NCBI GenBank assembly: GCA_032718475.1
Contig: JAUCBJ010002119.1
Coordinates: 1 to 47,498 of the forward strand
DNA from: Nemertoderma westbladi
Taxonomy: Eukaryota > Xenacoelomorpha > Nemertodermatida > Nemertodermatidae
Direction of reading: 5' to 3'
DNA length: 47,498 nt
Shown: positions 10,457 to 22,047 of the stretch, in pieces
Position numbering within the stretch: position 1 is the stretch's first letter
Layout: every line of letters starts with the position of its first letter
Notes under the pieces: model-generated
Told to the model about the DNA's origin: nothing
The model's input: the letters and a program-made list of their open reading frames with translations, nothing else
Database searches by the model: none
Program-made: the position numbers and the translations under genes

Positions 10457-11528
10457 TGTGACGGGATCCGAGTTGGCGAAGAGGATCCCGACCAGGTGTT
10501 TGTGTCGTGTGATAATATATACGCGTCGCCGCGTCCGCCCAGTGATTCAAGAGATTGAAAGGCCGTAGGCCGGTATAACAAAGATTGAGTTTGTTTGTCG
10601 TTATTAATAATGTCTGACATATAAAGTACCGGTATAATACAGCACAATGATGGCAGTAACGACGACGGTTTAAACCGTTTGACTTCTACACTGACTAATA
10701 GCCAACTGAATATAATTAACATCGAGTAACGGTTATATACATGTTACTTAGAAGGTTACACCTCTACCTATACTTGACCTAACAATAGATGCGCACTAAT
10801 TGATGGCGTGCTGCCCCACCATTGGTAGGTTTACCCTTTGGCCACTCCCTATCTCCTCTGGCCCTATGCTGGCTTCCTCCTGAGATATATTGCTATCTAT
10901 CTCCAACTGGCACTATATTGCCCTGTTCCCTTCTGGTATGCAATATTATGTTGGATAATATTGCATACTTAATCGTAATTAGTAAATCACGATTCCCTAT
11001 TTTCTCACTGGGAGGTGTACAGCGGATTGGATTCGCTAACACTCCCCCCCCCCATGCTATCTAATATTGGATGTGGGGTGGAATACTCTTTTCTGGGGCC
11101 AATTTTCCAGACTGGCCCCTCTGGGTCTGGTCTCACTACCCAGTACCCACTCTTGGTACATCTGCGAGCTAAGTTGTACCAAGGCAACTGGCGTCTCTGT
11201 TTTAGACGATTGCCCTCCTTCCTCACTCAATTTTACTTGGATACTATTATCCAATCTCCTCTCTTCCTTTTCACCTCGTTAGTCCCATAGGACTCATCCT
11301 CCACTCAGCTCGCTCCCCACATTTTGAATTTCCCGCTCTATCCCTTTTTTATGACCTTCATTACTCGCCACACTTCTTACTCTACCCTTTCCTATTCTCA
11401 CTCTCCTACTCCTGTCAGTCCTCACAATCTCACACATGTGCACACATATGATAAGTGAGTCCTTTGTCTCGTCCTCCTGTTTCAGTCAATTAGTCCCCAG
11501 TCCCAGTAGCTAATTGGAAAAGGTTACA
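10457..11528 (-). mobile_element. LTR-like repeat, copy 1 (inverted relative to copy 2)
   Basis: Read on the minus strand, this ~1.07-kb repeat starts TGTAACCTTTTCCAATTAGC and ends GATCCCGTCACA. It aligns over its whole length, with many substitutions and small indels, to 13495-14526 on the plus strand, and in part to 43556-44690. Shared blocks include the start, the TTGGATGTGGGG area, a G-run after GATAGCAT, and a palindromic GGCC-TNCGGCC element near the end. The TG...CA ends suggest an LTR. No primer site, polypurine tract or target duplication was found, so a DNA element with long terminal inverted repeats is also possible. The hairpin present in copies 2 and 3 is lost here. Confidence 0.7.
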
Positions 11529-11758
11529 TCTGACTGTATCTGATTTATAACGGCCACTGTCTTTTTACAAAACAACTGCAGACAAAATTGAACATAAAAA
11601 ACTTTATTCTGAATCGAACATGAGACTTTCAAGTACAAATCGTATGTTGTATTTCTTCGAAACTTATTCGAAGAATTTATTTACATCGTTGAAATTGTCG
11701 GTCCGTATAATTAAACTGTTCAATTGAAACTTATGCAGGATGTCAATATCAAGGTAAC

Positions 11759-12010
11759 ATGAGTGATGAACCGCGGGATAGACTTATGGACATTGATACC
11801 ATAACCTCGTATATATACGACAAAGTAGCCGGCTTTCCAGCAAAAGTCTTCCAAGCCTTTATTATAGAACTGGACGAGTTTAGCCAAGATTACCGAACGA
11901 TGGGAGAAGATGATGAAGTCTTCAGAATTATACAGGAAAAGAAGAAAACAATGATTCTTGAACTCTTAGAAATATCGGATGTAATCACTGGAGACACAAC
12001 CGATTGTTGA
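11759..12010 (+). CDS. Small hypothetical acidic protein (83 aa)
   Basis: An ATG-initiated frame in context AACATGAGT, starting MSDEPRDRLMDIDTITSYIY and ending GDTTDC before TGA. It is rich in Asp and Glu with regularly spaced hydrophobic residues and is probably helical. I recognise no family. It could be a small single-exon gene, the last exon of a larger one, or chance; AAG-GTAACA just before the ATG resembles a splice donor, which weakens the start. There is no clear polyadenylation signal within 100 bp. Confidence 0.25.
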   Translation: MSDEPRDRLMDIDTITSYIYDKVAGFPAKVFQAFIIELDEFSQDYRTMGEDDEVFRIIQEKKKTMILELLEISDVITGDTTDC

Positions 12011-12883
12011 GTTAACTGGCTACAGAAGGAAATCTTATATTAATCAAGAAAATGAATATATTATTTTATATTTTTTATATTTTTGGCTGAATATGATTAT
12101 TTCGTAATATCGATACTTACAATGGGTTAGAATTGTTAATCTTTGCAGTCGACATTAATGTCAGGCAGGAGATATTTGCCGATTTTTCACCATACTACAT
12201 TACCTTAATAAAAAAAACAGTTTTTTTATGTAAAAAATGTTTTACCGGTAATAATTTTGACACTTAAATATGATTGTCAGCAATAATCCAACTAAATATG
12301 ATATGATATGTCTAGCACATATCATAGATAGCAATAGATAAAGTAGGCCTAAATTAATCATTATTATAAAGCTGTTGGGTAAGACTCATACTTGTTAACG
12401 TATTTAATTAGCCTATTGATTTTATTGATATTGTGGAATTCAACGCCTAGTTGTACAGCAAAGCACAAAGCGACAAGCCCTGGCAACCTCGTAAAGAGAG
12501 AATATGTCCCATTCGCAACCGACTACGGGCGGGGTGGCGGCCGACAGTCAAGCATTGCTTCTGACCGTCGGCAAGGTTCATCCGGATCTATGCACACCAC
12601 CATGCAGAAGAAACGGGAAGTTAAGTCGCAAAGATAGCACCTCCCGCTAACGGGATAGTACTTATGTCATATCTGAACCAATCTCAACCCAATCTGGACC
12701 CAATCTTGAGAATTATACCAAATCTGAACCCAATCTGAAATCTGTTAAAATTATTAACTTTTGCATTAACAATTTTGAAATTTGAAGAAATTTTACATAT
12801 ATTTTTTCATATTTAAATTTGCGGGTAGCTGCAGCACTACTCAACCATTCCAAGCAAAAGTAAAACCTTTTGGTGAAAAATGA

Positions 12884-13243
12884 AAGTACTTATTGGGGGA
12901 TGAGGTGGATTGGATGGAAGGGACACCGATACAGTCTACATCGGGGCTGCAGGGAATGGCGATGCCTGCGGGGTCTGAGGGCGACTCCAGGAGGAAGAGA
13001 CCGATGACAATGGAAGGGTGGCAGGCCACGGGCGAATACCAGACCGGAAAGGGACATTGTGGATCAATTGAGATCCCGGGTCTCAACCCGCTCGTGGCGG
13101 AGGAAGTAGAGGAGGACGAGTTCGGGGTGATGTTGCAGATAGAGAGACTCGGCCGGTCGGACACGGACTGGGTGGACGGGAGAGTGGTGACAGCCAGCAG
13201 GGCGAGAGCCTTCTGGGACGCACCTGGCAATCGAGCCTGGTAG
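12884..13243 (+). CDS. Possible internal ORF of the LTR-like element (about 116 aa)
   Basis: An open frame in GC-rich sequence, ending in TAG at 13241-13243 about 250 bp before LTR-like copy 2. The frame has no ATG at its 5' end; the first in-frame ATG lies inside it (WMEGTP). It is acidic with segments such as EEVEEDEFG. Being adjacent to the repeat suggests it is the 3' end of an element-encoded protein. The equivalent position upstream of copy 3 encodes a different sequence, so this is uncertain. Confidence 0.25.
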   Translation, partial: KYLLGDEVDWMEGTPIQSTSGLQGMAMPAGSEGDSRRKRPMTMEGWQATGEYQTGKGHCGSIEIPGLNPLVAEEVEEDEFGVMLQIERLGRSDTDWVDGRVVTASRARAFWDAPGNRAW

Positions 13244-13494
13244 CGTGGGGAGCCATCAACGGACCTCCCAGCGAACACGATCCGACTGGGCGAGCAACCG
13301 GGGACGGCACCATGAGTAGTGTTTGCGGAAACCATGCCGAGGGAGGAGGAGGACGTCGACATGGGTAGTTCCTAAGTTAATAAAGAATAAGTGACTAAGA
13401 ATAATTTCTAAGTGCAATTAATACAAGTGTAATTAGTGTGTACGTAGGTGATCAATCAAGGCTAGAAAAATATAATATACGTACTATAGTCAGA

Positions 13495-14526
13495 TATAAC
13501 CTTTTCCAATTAGCTACTGGGACTGGGGACTAGTGGACTGCAACAGGAGGGTGGGACAATGACGGATCTTACTGACATGCTGTACACATGCGTGAGGCCC
13601 GATAAGAGTGTGTGGAGAGTGACAACGGGTTGAGTATGAGGGAAGCGTAGGGGGAAAAGTGCTAGTGCAAGTGGAAAAGTAGAAAGTGTGAGATCCAAGC
13701 GTGGGGAGCGAGCATAGAGGGGGATAAGTCCTATCTCGCAGATGTACCAAGGATGGGTAGTGAAAACAGACCCAGGGGGGCCAGCCTGGAAAGCTGACCC
13801 CAAGAAGAAATTCAACCCCACATCCAATACTAGATTGGATTCCAGCGGAATTGAAGCGCACTTAAGTTTGATGCTATCTTCTCTTTGGGAAGATAGCATG
13901 GGGGGAGTGTAAGCAGATTGAATTCCCTGCACTACCCAGCGGAAAATAGGGAAAGTGGCTTTTTACCACTTATAGTTGGGAAGGTGACATTAGTAATATA
14001 ATGTCACCTAATAACCAACATAGCCAATACGCATTGCCAGCCACAAGTAAAGATGAGAGGCCATAAGCCATCTCAGGGGGATAGCGGGGCTAGCACGTGG
14101 GGATAATGGCAGCAGGGAGTGCCGAAGGAGAGATTATAGGTTGGCCAATGGTGGGACAGGATACCACCTGATTGGAGTGCATCCATTGGACAGGCCACGT
14201 AGAGCAGTAGGAATATTCAATATGTGTTGATGATATAACCGTTGCATTTATTGCTTATAATTCAGTTGGTATATGTAGCATTGTGGGACTGGAATGGTTT
14301 TTAACCATCGTCATTTCCGTGGTGTTATTATATTCTGATTGAGCTATTATTATATTCTGACATTACGAACAACTACCATAAAACTCCATTGGTTTTTATT
14401 CAACCGGCCTTCGGCCTTACAGACTCAGATACAAAGCCTTTCAGCAACCCACGGACGCGGCGACGCGTATAACCCAAACAACACACTGGTCGGGATCCAG
14501 ACTGCCAACTCAAGGATCCCGTCACA
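13495..14526 (+). mobile_element. LTR-like repeat, copy 2
   Basis: 1032 bp, starting TATAACCTTTTCCAATTAGC (TA where copy 1 has TG) and ending GATCCCGTCACA. It contains a perfect 11-bp hairpin at 13871-13881/13889-13899 followed by a six-G run. The 15 or so bases before it (ACTATAGTCAGA) are shared with the flank of copy 3 at 43545-43555, suggesting both carry internal sequence upstream, as 3' LTRs would. Confidence 0.7.
13871..13899 (+). other. Conserved 11-bp hairpin in LTR-like copy 2
   Basis: ATGCTATCTTC pairs perfectly with GAAGATAGCAT around a 7-base loop. Copy 3 keeps the same stem and loop length at 44159-44187 while the loop sequence differs. A poly-G tract follows in both. Confidence 0.75.
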
Positions 14527-14621
14527 CAGCCCATTAATGAAGGTCCCAGTGATGTTGCAATAATGGTTCCGGAGTTATGGTCGTTTCTGATTGGGCGAAT
14601 TTAAAATCATAATAGAAAACG

Positions 14622-17600
14622 CCGGAATGAGGTTGGACAAACACGCTACGGTTGGAACGAGGTTGGACAAACCCGCTACGGTTGGAACGAGGTTGGACGA
14701 ACATGCTACGGTTGGAACGAGGTTGGACGAACCCGCTACGGTTGGAACGAGGTTGGACGAACCCGCTACGGTTGGAACGAGGTTGGACGAACACGCTACG
14801 GTTGGAACGAGGTTGGACGAACACGCTACGGTTGGAACGAGGTTGGACGAACACGCTACGGTTGGAACGAGGTTGGACGAACACGCTACAGTTGGAACGA
14901 GGTTGGACGAACACGCTACGGTTGGAACGAGGTTGAACGAACACGCTACGGTTGGAACGAGGTTGGACGAACACGCTACGGTTGGAACGAGGTTGGACGA
15001 ACACGCTACGGTTGGAACGAGGTTGGACGAACACGCTACGGTTGGAACGAGGTTGGACGAACATGCTACGGTTGGAACGAGGTTGGACGAACACGCTACG
15101 GTTGGAACGAGGTTGGACGAACACGCTACGGTTGGAACGAGGTTAGACGAACACACTACGGTTGGAACGAGGTTGGACGAACACGCTATGGTTGGAACGA
15201 GGTTGGACGAACACGCTACGGTTGGAACGAGGTTAGACGAACACACTACGGTTGGAACGAGGTTGGACGAACACGCTACGGTTGGAACGAGGTTGGACGA
15301 ACACGCTACGGTTGGAACGAGGTTGGACGAACACGCTACGGTTGGAACGAGGTTGGACGAACACGCTACGGTTGGAACGAGGTTGGACGAACACGCTACG
15401 GTTGGAACGAGGTTAGACGAACACACTACGGTTGGAACGAGGTTGGACGAACACGCTACGGTTGGAACGAGGTTGGACGAACATGCTACGGTTGGAACGA
15501 GGTTGGACGAACACGCTACGGTTGGAACGAGGTTGGACGAACACGCTACGGTTGGAACGAGGTTGGACGTACACGCTACGGTTGGAACGAGGTTGGACGA
15601 ACACGCTACGGTTGGAACGAGGTTGGACGAACATGCTACGATTGGAACGAGGTTGGACAAACCCGCTACGGTTGGAACGAGGTTGGACGAACACGCTACG
15701 GTTGGAACGAGGTTGGACGAACCCGCTACGGTTGGAACGAGGTTGGACGAACACGCTACGGTTGGAACGAGGTTGGACGAACACGCTACGGTTGGAACGA
15801 GGTTGGACGAACACGCTACGGTTGGAACGAGGTTGGACGAACACGCTACATTTGGAACGAGGTTGGACGAACACGCTACGGTTGGAACGAGGTTGGACGA
15901 ACACGCTACGGTTGGAACGAGGTTGGACGAACACGCTACAGTTGGAACGAGGTTGGACGAACACGCTACGGTTGGAACGAGGTTGGACGAACACGCTACG
16001 GTTGGAACGAGGTTGGACGAACACGCTACGGTTGGAACGAGGTTGGACGAACACGCTACGGTTGGAACGAGGTTGGACGAACACGCTACGGTTGGAACGA
16101 GGTTGGACGAACACGCTACGGTTGGAACGAGGTTGGACGAACACGCTACGATTGGAACGAGGTTGGACGAACACGCTATGGTTGGAACGAGGTTGGACGA
16201 ACACGCTACGGTTGGAACGAGGTTGGACGAACACACTACGGTTGGAACGAGGTTGGACGAACACGCTACGGTTGGAACGAGGTTGGACGAACACGCTACG
16301 GTTGGAACGAGGTTGGACGAACCCGCTACGGTTGGAACGAGGTTGGACGAACCCGCTACGGTTGGAACGAGGTTGGACGAACCCGCTATGGTTGGAACGA
16401 GGTTGGACGAACACGCTATGGTTGGAACGAGGTTGGACGAACATGCTACGGTTGGAACGAGGTTGGACGAACACGCTACGGTTGGAACGAGGTTGGACGA
16501 ACACGCTACGATTGGAACGAGGTTGGACAAACCCGCTACGGTTGGAACGAGGTTGGACGAACATGCTACGGTTGGAACGAGGTTGGACGAACCCGCTACG
16601 GTTGGAACGAGGTTGGACGAACATGCTACGGTTGGAACGAGGTTGGACGAACACGCTACGATTGGAACGAGGTTGGACAAACCCGCTACGGTTGGAACGA
16701 GGTTGGACGAACATGCTACGGTTGGAACGAGGTTAGACGAACACGCTACGGTTGGAACGAGGTTGGACGAACATGCTACGGTTGGAACGAGGTTGGACGA
16801 ACACGCTACGGTTGGAACGAGGTTGGACGAACACGCTACGGTTGGAACGAGGTTGGACGAACATGCTACGGTTGGAACGAGGTTGGACGAACCCGCTACG
16901 GTTGGAACGAGGTTAGACGAACCCGCTACGGTTGGAACGAGGTTAGACGAACACGCTACGGTTGGAACAAGGTTGGACGAACATGCTACGGTTGGAACGA
17001 GGTTGGACGAACACGCTACGGTTGGAACGAGGTTGGACGAACACGCTACGGTTGGAACGAGGTTGGACGAACATGCTACGGTTGGAACGAAGTTGGACGA
17101 ACCCGCTATGGTTGGAACGAGGTTGGACGAACCCGCTACGGTTGGAACGAGGTTGGACGAACACGCTACGGTTGGAACGAGGTTGGACGAACACGCTACG
17201 GTTGGAACGAGGTTGGACGAACACGCTACGATTGGAACGAGGTTGGACGAACCCGCTACGGTTGGAACGAGGTTGGACGAACCCGCTACGGTTGGAACGA
17301 GGTTGGACGAACACGCTACGGTTGGAACGAGGTTGAACGAACCCGCTACGGTTGGAACGAGGTTGGACGAACACGCTACGGTTGGAACGAGGTTGGACGA
17401 ACCCGCTACGGTTGGAACGAGGTTGAACGAACACGCTACGGTTGGAACGAGGTTGGACGAACACGCTACGGTTGGAACGAGGTTGGACGAACACGCTACG
17501 GTTGGAACGAGGTTGGACGAACACGCTACGGTTGGAACGAGGTTGGACGAACCCGCTACGGTTGGAACGAGGTTGGACGAACACGCTACGGTTGGAACGA

Positions 17601-20247
17601 GGTTGAACGAACACGCTACGGTTGGAACGAGGTTGGACGAACACGCTACGGTTGGAACGAGGTTGGACGAACACGCTACGGTTGGAACGAGGTTGGACGA
17701 ACACGCTACGGTTGGAACGAGGTTGGACGAACACGCTACGGTTGGAACGAGGTTGGACGAACACGCTACGGTTGGAACGAGGTTGGACGAACACGCTACG
17801 GTTGGAACGAGGTTGGACGAACACGCTACGGTTGGAACGAGGTTGGACGAACACGCTACGGTTGGAACGAGGTTGGACGAACACGCTACGGTTGGAACGA
17901 GGTTGGACGAACACGCTACGGTTGGAACGAGGTTGGACGAACACGCTACGGTTGGAACGAGGTTGGACGAACACGCTACGGTTGGAACGAGGTTGGACGA
18001 ACACGCTACGGTTGGAACGAGGTTGGACGAACACGCTACGGTTGGAACGAGGTTGGACGAACACGCTACGGTTGGAACGAGGTTGGACGAACACGCTACG
18101 GTTGGAACGAGGTTGGACGAACACGCTACGGTTGGAACGAGGTTGGACGAACACGCTACGGTTGGAACGAGGTTGGACGAACACGCTACGGTTGGAACGA
18201 GGTTAGACGAACACGCTACGGTTGGAACGAGGTTGGACGAACACGCTACGGTTGGAACGAGGTTGGACGAACACGCTACTGTTGGAACGAGGTTAGACGA
18301 ACACGCTACGGTTGGAACGAGGTTGGACGAACACGCTACGGTTGGAACGAGGTTGGACGAACACGCTACGGTTGGAACGAGGTTAGACGAACACGCTACG
18401 GTTGGAACGAGGTTAGACGAACACGCTACGGTTGGAACGAGGTTGGACGAACACGCTACGGTTGGAACGAGGTTGGACGAACACGCTACTGTTGGAACGA
18501 GGTTGGACGAACACGCTACGGTTGGAACGAGGTTAGACGAACACGCTACTGTTGGAACGAGGTTGGACGAACACGCTACGGTTGGAACGAGGTTAGACGA
18601 ACACGCTACGGTTGGAACGAGGTTGGACGAACACGCTACGGTTGGAACGAGGTTGGACGAACACGCTACTGTTGGAACGAGGTTAGACGAACACGCTACG
18701 GTTGGAACGAGGTTGGACGAACACGCTACGGTTGGAACGAGGTTGGACGAACATGCTACGGTTGGAACGAGGTTAGACGAACACGCTACTGTTGGAACGA
18801 GGTTGGACGAACACGCTACGGTTGGAACGAGGTTAGACGAACACGCTACGGTTGGAACGAGGTTGGACGAACACGCTACGGTTGGAACGAGGTTGGACGA
18901 ACACGCTACTGTTGGAACGAGGTTAGACGAACACGCTACGGTTGGAACGAGGTTGGACGAACACGCTACGGTTGGAACGAGGTTGGACGAACACGCTACG
19001 GTTGGAACGAGGTTAGACGAACACGCTACTGTTGGAACGAGGTTGGACGAACACGCTACGGTTGGAACGAGGTTAGACGAACACGCTACGGTTGGAACGA
19101 GGTTGGACGAACACGCTACGGTTGGAACGAGGTTAGACGAACACGCTACGGTTGGAACGAGGTTGGACGAACACGCTACGGTTGGAACGAGGTTGGACGA
19201 ACACGCTACTGTTGGAACGAGGTTGGACGAACACGCTACGGTTGGAACGAGGTTGGACGAACACGCTACGGTTGGAACGAGGTTGGACGAACACGCTACG
19301 GTTGGAACGAGGTTGGACGAACACGCTACGGTTGGAACGAGGTTGGACGAACACGCTACGGTTGGAACGAGGTTGGACGAACACGCTACGGTTGGAACGA
19401 GGTTAGACGAACACGCTACGGTTGGAACGAGGTTGGACGAACACGCTACGGTTGGAACGAGGTTAGACGAACACGCTACGGTTGGAACGAGGTTGGACGA
19501 ACACGCTACGGTTGGAACGAGGTTGGACGAACACGCTACTGTTGGAACGAGGTTGGACGAACACGCTACGGTTGGAACGAGGTTAGACGAACACGCTACG
19601 GTTGGAACGAGGTTGGACGAACACGCTACGGTTGGAACGAGGTTGGACGAACACGCTACGGTTGGAACGAGGTTAGACGAACCCGCTACGGTTGGAACGA
19701 GGTTGGACGAACACGCTACGGTTGGAACGAGGTTGGACGAACACGCTACGGTTGGAACGAGGTTGGACGAACATGCTACGGTTGGAACGAGGTTGGACGA
19801 ACACGCTACGGTTGGAACGAGGTTGGACGAACACGCTACGGTTGGAACGAGGTTGGACGAACACGCTACGGTTGGAACGAGGTTGGACGAACACGCTACG
19901 GTTGGAACGAGGTTGGACGAACACGCTACGGTTGGAACGAGGTTGGACGAACACGCTACGGTTGGAACGAGGTTGGATGAACACGCTACGGTTGGAACGA
20001 GGTTGGACGAACACGCTACGGTTGGAACGAGGTTGGACGAACACGCTACTGTTGGAACGAGGTTGGACGAACACGCTACGGTTGGAACGAGGTTAGACGA
20101 ACACACTACGGTTGGAACGAGGTTGGACGAACACGCTACGGTTGGAACGAGGTTGGACGAACACGCTACGGTTGGAACGAGGTTGGACGAACACGCTACG
20201 GTTGGAACGAGGTTGGACGAACACGCTACGGTTGGAACGAGGTTGGA
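14622..20247. repeat. 30-bp minisatellite, about 187 copies, no length variation
   Basis: The unit consists of GGTTGGACGAACACGCTACG followed by GTTGGAACGA. The register is kept for 5.6 kb without an insertion or deletion; only substitutions occur. Common variants are GGTTAGACGA, ACATGCT, ACCCGCT and CTACT. Units from about 17611 to 18180 are identical, and variants increase toward both ends. From 18541 an eight-unit (240-bp) higher-order repeat is visible. Frames of nearly 1900 codons on both strands arise only because the period is a multiple of three and the unit lacks stops; the other plus frame is broken whenever TTGG becomes TTAG. I do not annotate a protein. Each unit has four CpGs and a GGTTGG-N5-GGTTGG arrangement. 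Confidence 0.97.
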
Positions 20248-21198
20248 AAAATTATATATTGTCATGATTATTTTTTAATTTAACGAAACGAAATTAATAA
20301 AATTTAACCAATCGAAAAACACTTATTTTTGCGTTTTTTTATTTCGTTATTTTCATGTATTTTTATTTGGTTTCGTTTAACATCTACTTCCAAATGAATT
20401 ACAATAGTAAAATAATATCTAATTAGTTCAATAGATTGCAGCTGTTTTTTTTATTAGTTTTTTTTTTCTTCTTCTTTATTATTGAATTCAAATAGAGAGA
20501 ATCTAAAATTTCAACTTATTTCGAGATGCAGTACCGGTACTTGTTTTAGGGTATAGTAAAACTTAGACTGAGATTTACTATTGATATTGCGACTATCAGC
20601 CCTGCGGATATATGTAATTGGTTTTTTTTAATTGTTTTCGAAGAATTTTGGGTAATTTATTATTACCGGTATATAATTATTCATTTAATTTTGTGTATAA
20701 ACGCTATGCCGACAAACACTGCCAATAACGGGAACTATGAAAATGTAACCTGAGTTCGTGACTCTTGTTTATTGTTTTGGTTAGAATAACCTTCCACTGT
20801 AACCCGATCTTTTCTCTCAATTGATATTTAACATTAATTAGTTTTAACAATGGTTGTCGGCGTAGCGTTTACACCCTTTAATTTTGCAGTTGTGCATAGT
20901 ACAACAGGGCGATTTCCATTCATTTTATTTTTTTGTTGTAAAACAGTTTTAATTAATGCAAAGTAGCAAATGCCACGCTGTTATCCAACAACCACAGCTG
21001 AATATGAAACTGAAACCTGTGCTTATGACCCTCGTTTATTGTTTTGGTTAAAATGACCTCCCGCTGTAACCTTTTCCCAGTTACCAATTTCAGTTTCCAA
21101 TCACTAGTTACCAATTCAGTTTCCGGCTACCAATTTCAGTCCCCAGTTACCCAACCCCAACCTCTATGCGCCTGTAGATTTATACGAATCGACATTAG
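20248..21198. other. AT-rich spacer with small repeats
   Basis: No gene seen. A 20-bp inverted repeat (18/20 matches) lies at 20698-20717 and 20852-20871. A direct repeat of about 48 bp (TTTATTGTTTTGGTTA core) occurs at 20757-20804 and 21023-21071. A short degenerate tandem run of AGTTACCAATTTCAGTTTCC-like units lies at about 21079-21153. Confidence 0.6.
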
Positions 21199-21853
21199 CT
21201 TACCTGTGGTGTACCGCAAGGTAGTATATTAGGTCCTTTGCTTTTTGTATGCTATGTAAATGATATGATAAGTAGTATAGATTCCGATTTTAAACTCATT
21301 TTATATGCCGACGACAGTGCTCTTATTTTCTCTCATAAAGATCCTATCCATATTTCCCAAAAGTTAAGTGCAGTTCTAGAATCCCATAATGAGTGGTTGG
21401 TTGATAATAAGCTAGCCATTCACTACAGTAAGACTGAAAGTATTTTGTTTGGTTCCAAAAGAAAGTTAGAGAAGGTAACTAAGTTTGAAGTCGCTAGTAA
21501 TGGACATAAGATTGAAAATAAAACGGAAGTTAAATATTTAGGCCCCACATTGGATAACTGCTTATCAGGAGAAAGCATAGTGAAAAATATTTTCTCGAAA
21601 GTTAACAGTAGGCTTAGGTTTCTATACAGAAATAAAAATAGTTTGAACACCGACTCCCGCAAGTTACTTTGCTCTTCTTTAATACAGTGTCACATGGACT
21701 ATGCGTGCTCTTCTTGGTATGAAGGCTTAACCAAACAGCTTAAATGTAAATTACAAGTAGCTCAGAATAAAGTAGTACGATTTATTAAAGACTACAAACC
21801 TAGGCACCTAGGCATGACTTTTCTGAATCCTGGACTACTTAACTTAGATAGTA
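21199..21853 (+). pseudogene. LINE B, 5'-truncated RT, left half (split by LINE C)
   Basis: Non-LTR RT of the CR1/L2 type. The frame opens with LTCGVPQGSILGPLLF, then YADDSALIFS (catalytic YADD), the KTESILFG box and EVKYLG. The frame is intact up to the target site at 21848-21853; beyond that it reads only a few codons into the inserted element before TAA. The C-terminal part resumes at 27328 in the matching reading frame, so the ORF was uninterrupted before LINE C inserted. Endonuclease and N-terminal RT are absent. Confidence 0.9.
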
Positions 21854-22047
21854 CTTAACATAGTGCTCTATATACTAATACCGAGATCATACGTATGCTT
21901 TACGGACCGAACTTTTAAATTATAATTATTATTATAATTATTATATTAAATTTATATTATAAATTTTATTGCTATATTGGAACTTTGTATGCTTAAAACG
22001 ATATTCCGGAACTACTGGAACGGCAACTGATAATCTACGAGATAAAC

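Larger units (their letters stand above)
11529..13494. other. Central region between the inverted LTR-like repeats
   Basis: About 2 kb of AT-rich sequence (11529-12390) and a GC-richer part (12876-13362). It holds two weak ORFs listed separately, and a degenerate tandem motif built from AATCTGAACCC at about 12670-12745. No RT, integrase or transposase motif is visible. Confidence 0.5.

Noticed and set aside
14622-20247. CRISPR-like array
   Set aside because: The units are head-to-tail without unique spacers, the genome is eukaryotic, and no cas gene is present.
14575-20278. Open frames of about 1895 codons on both strands
   Set aside because: They translate a 30-bp minisatellite without stops; both strands and more than one frame are open at once, and no conserved start or domain exists.
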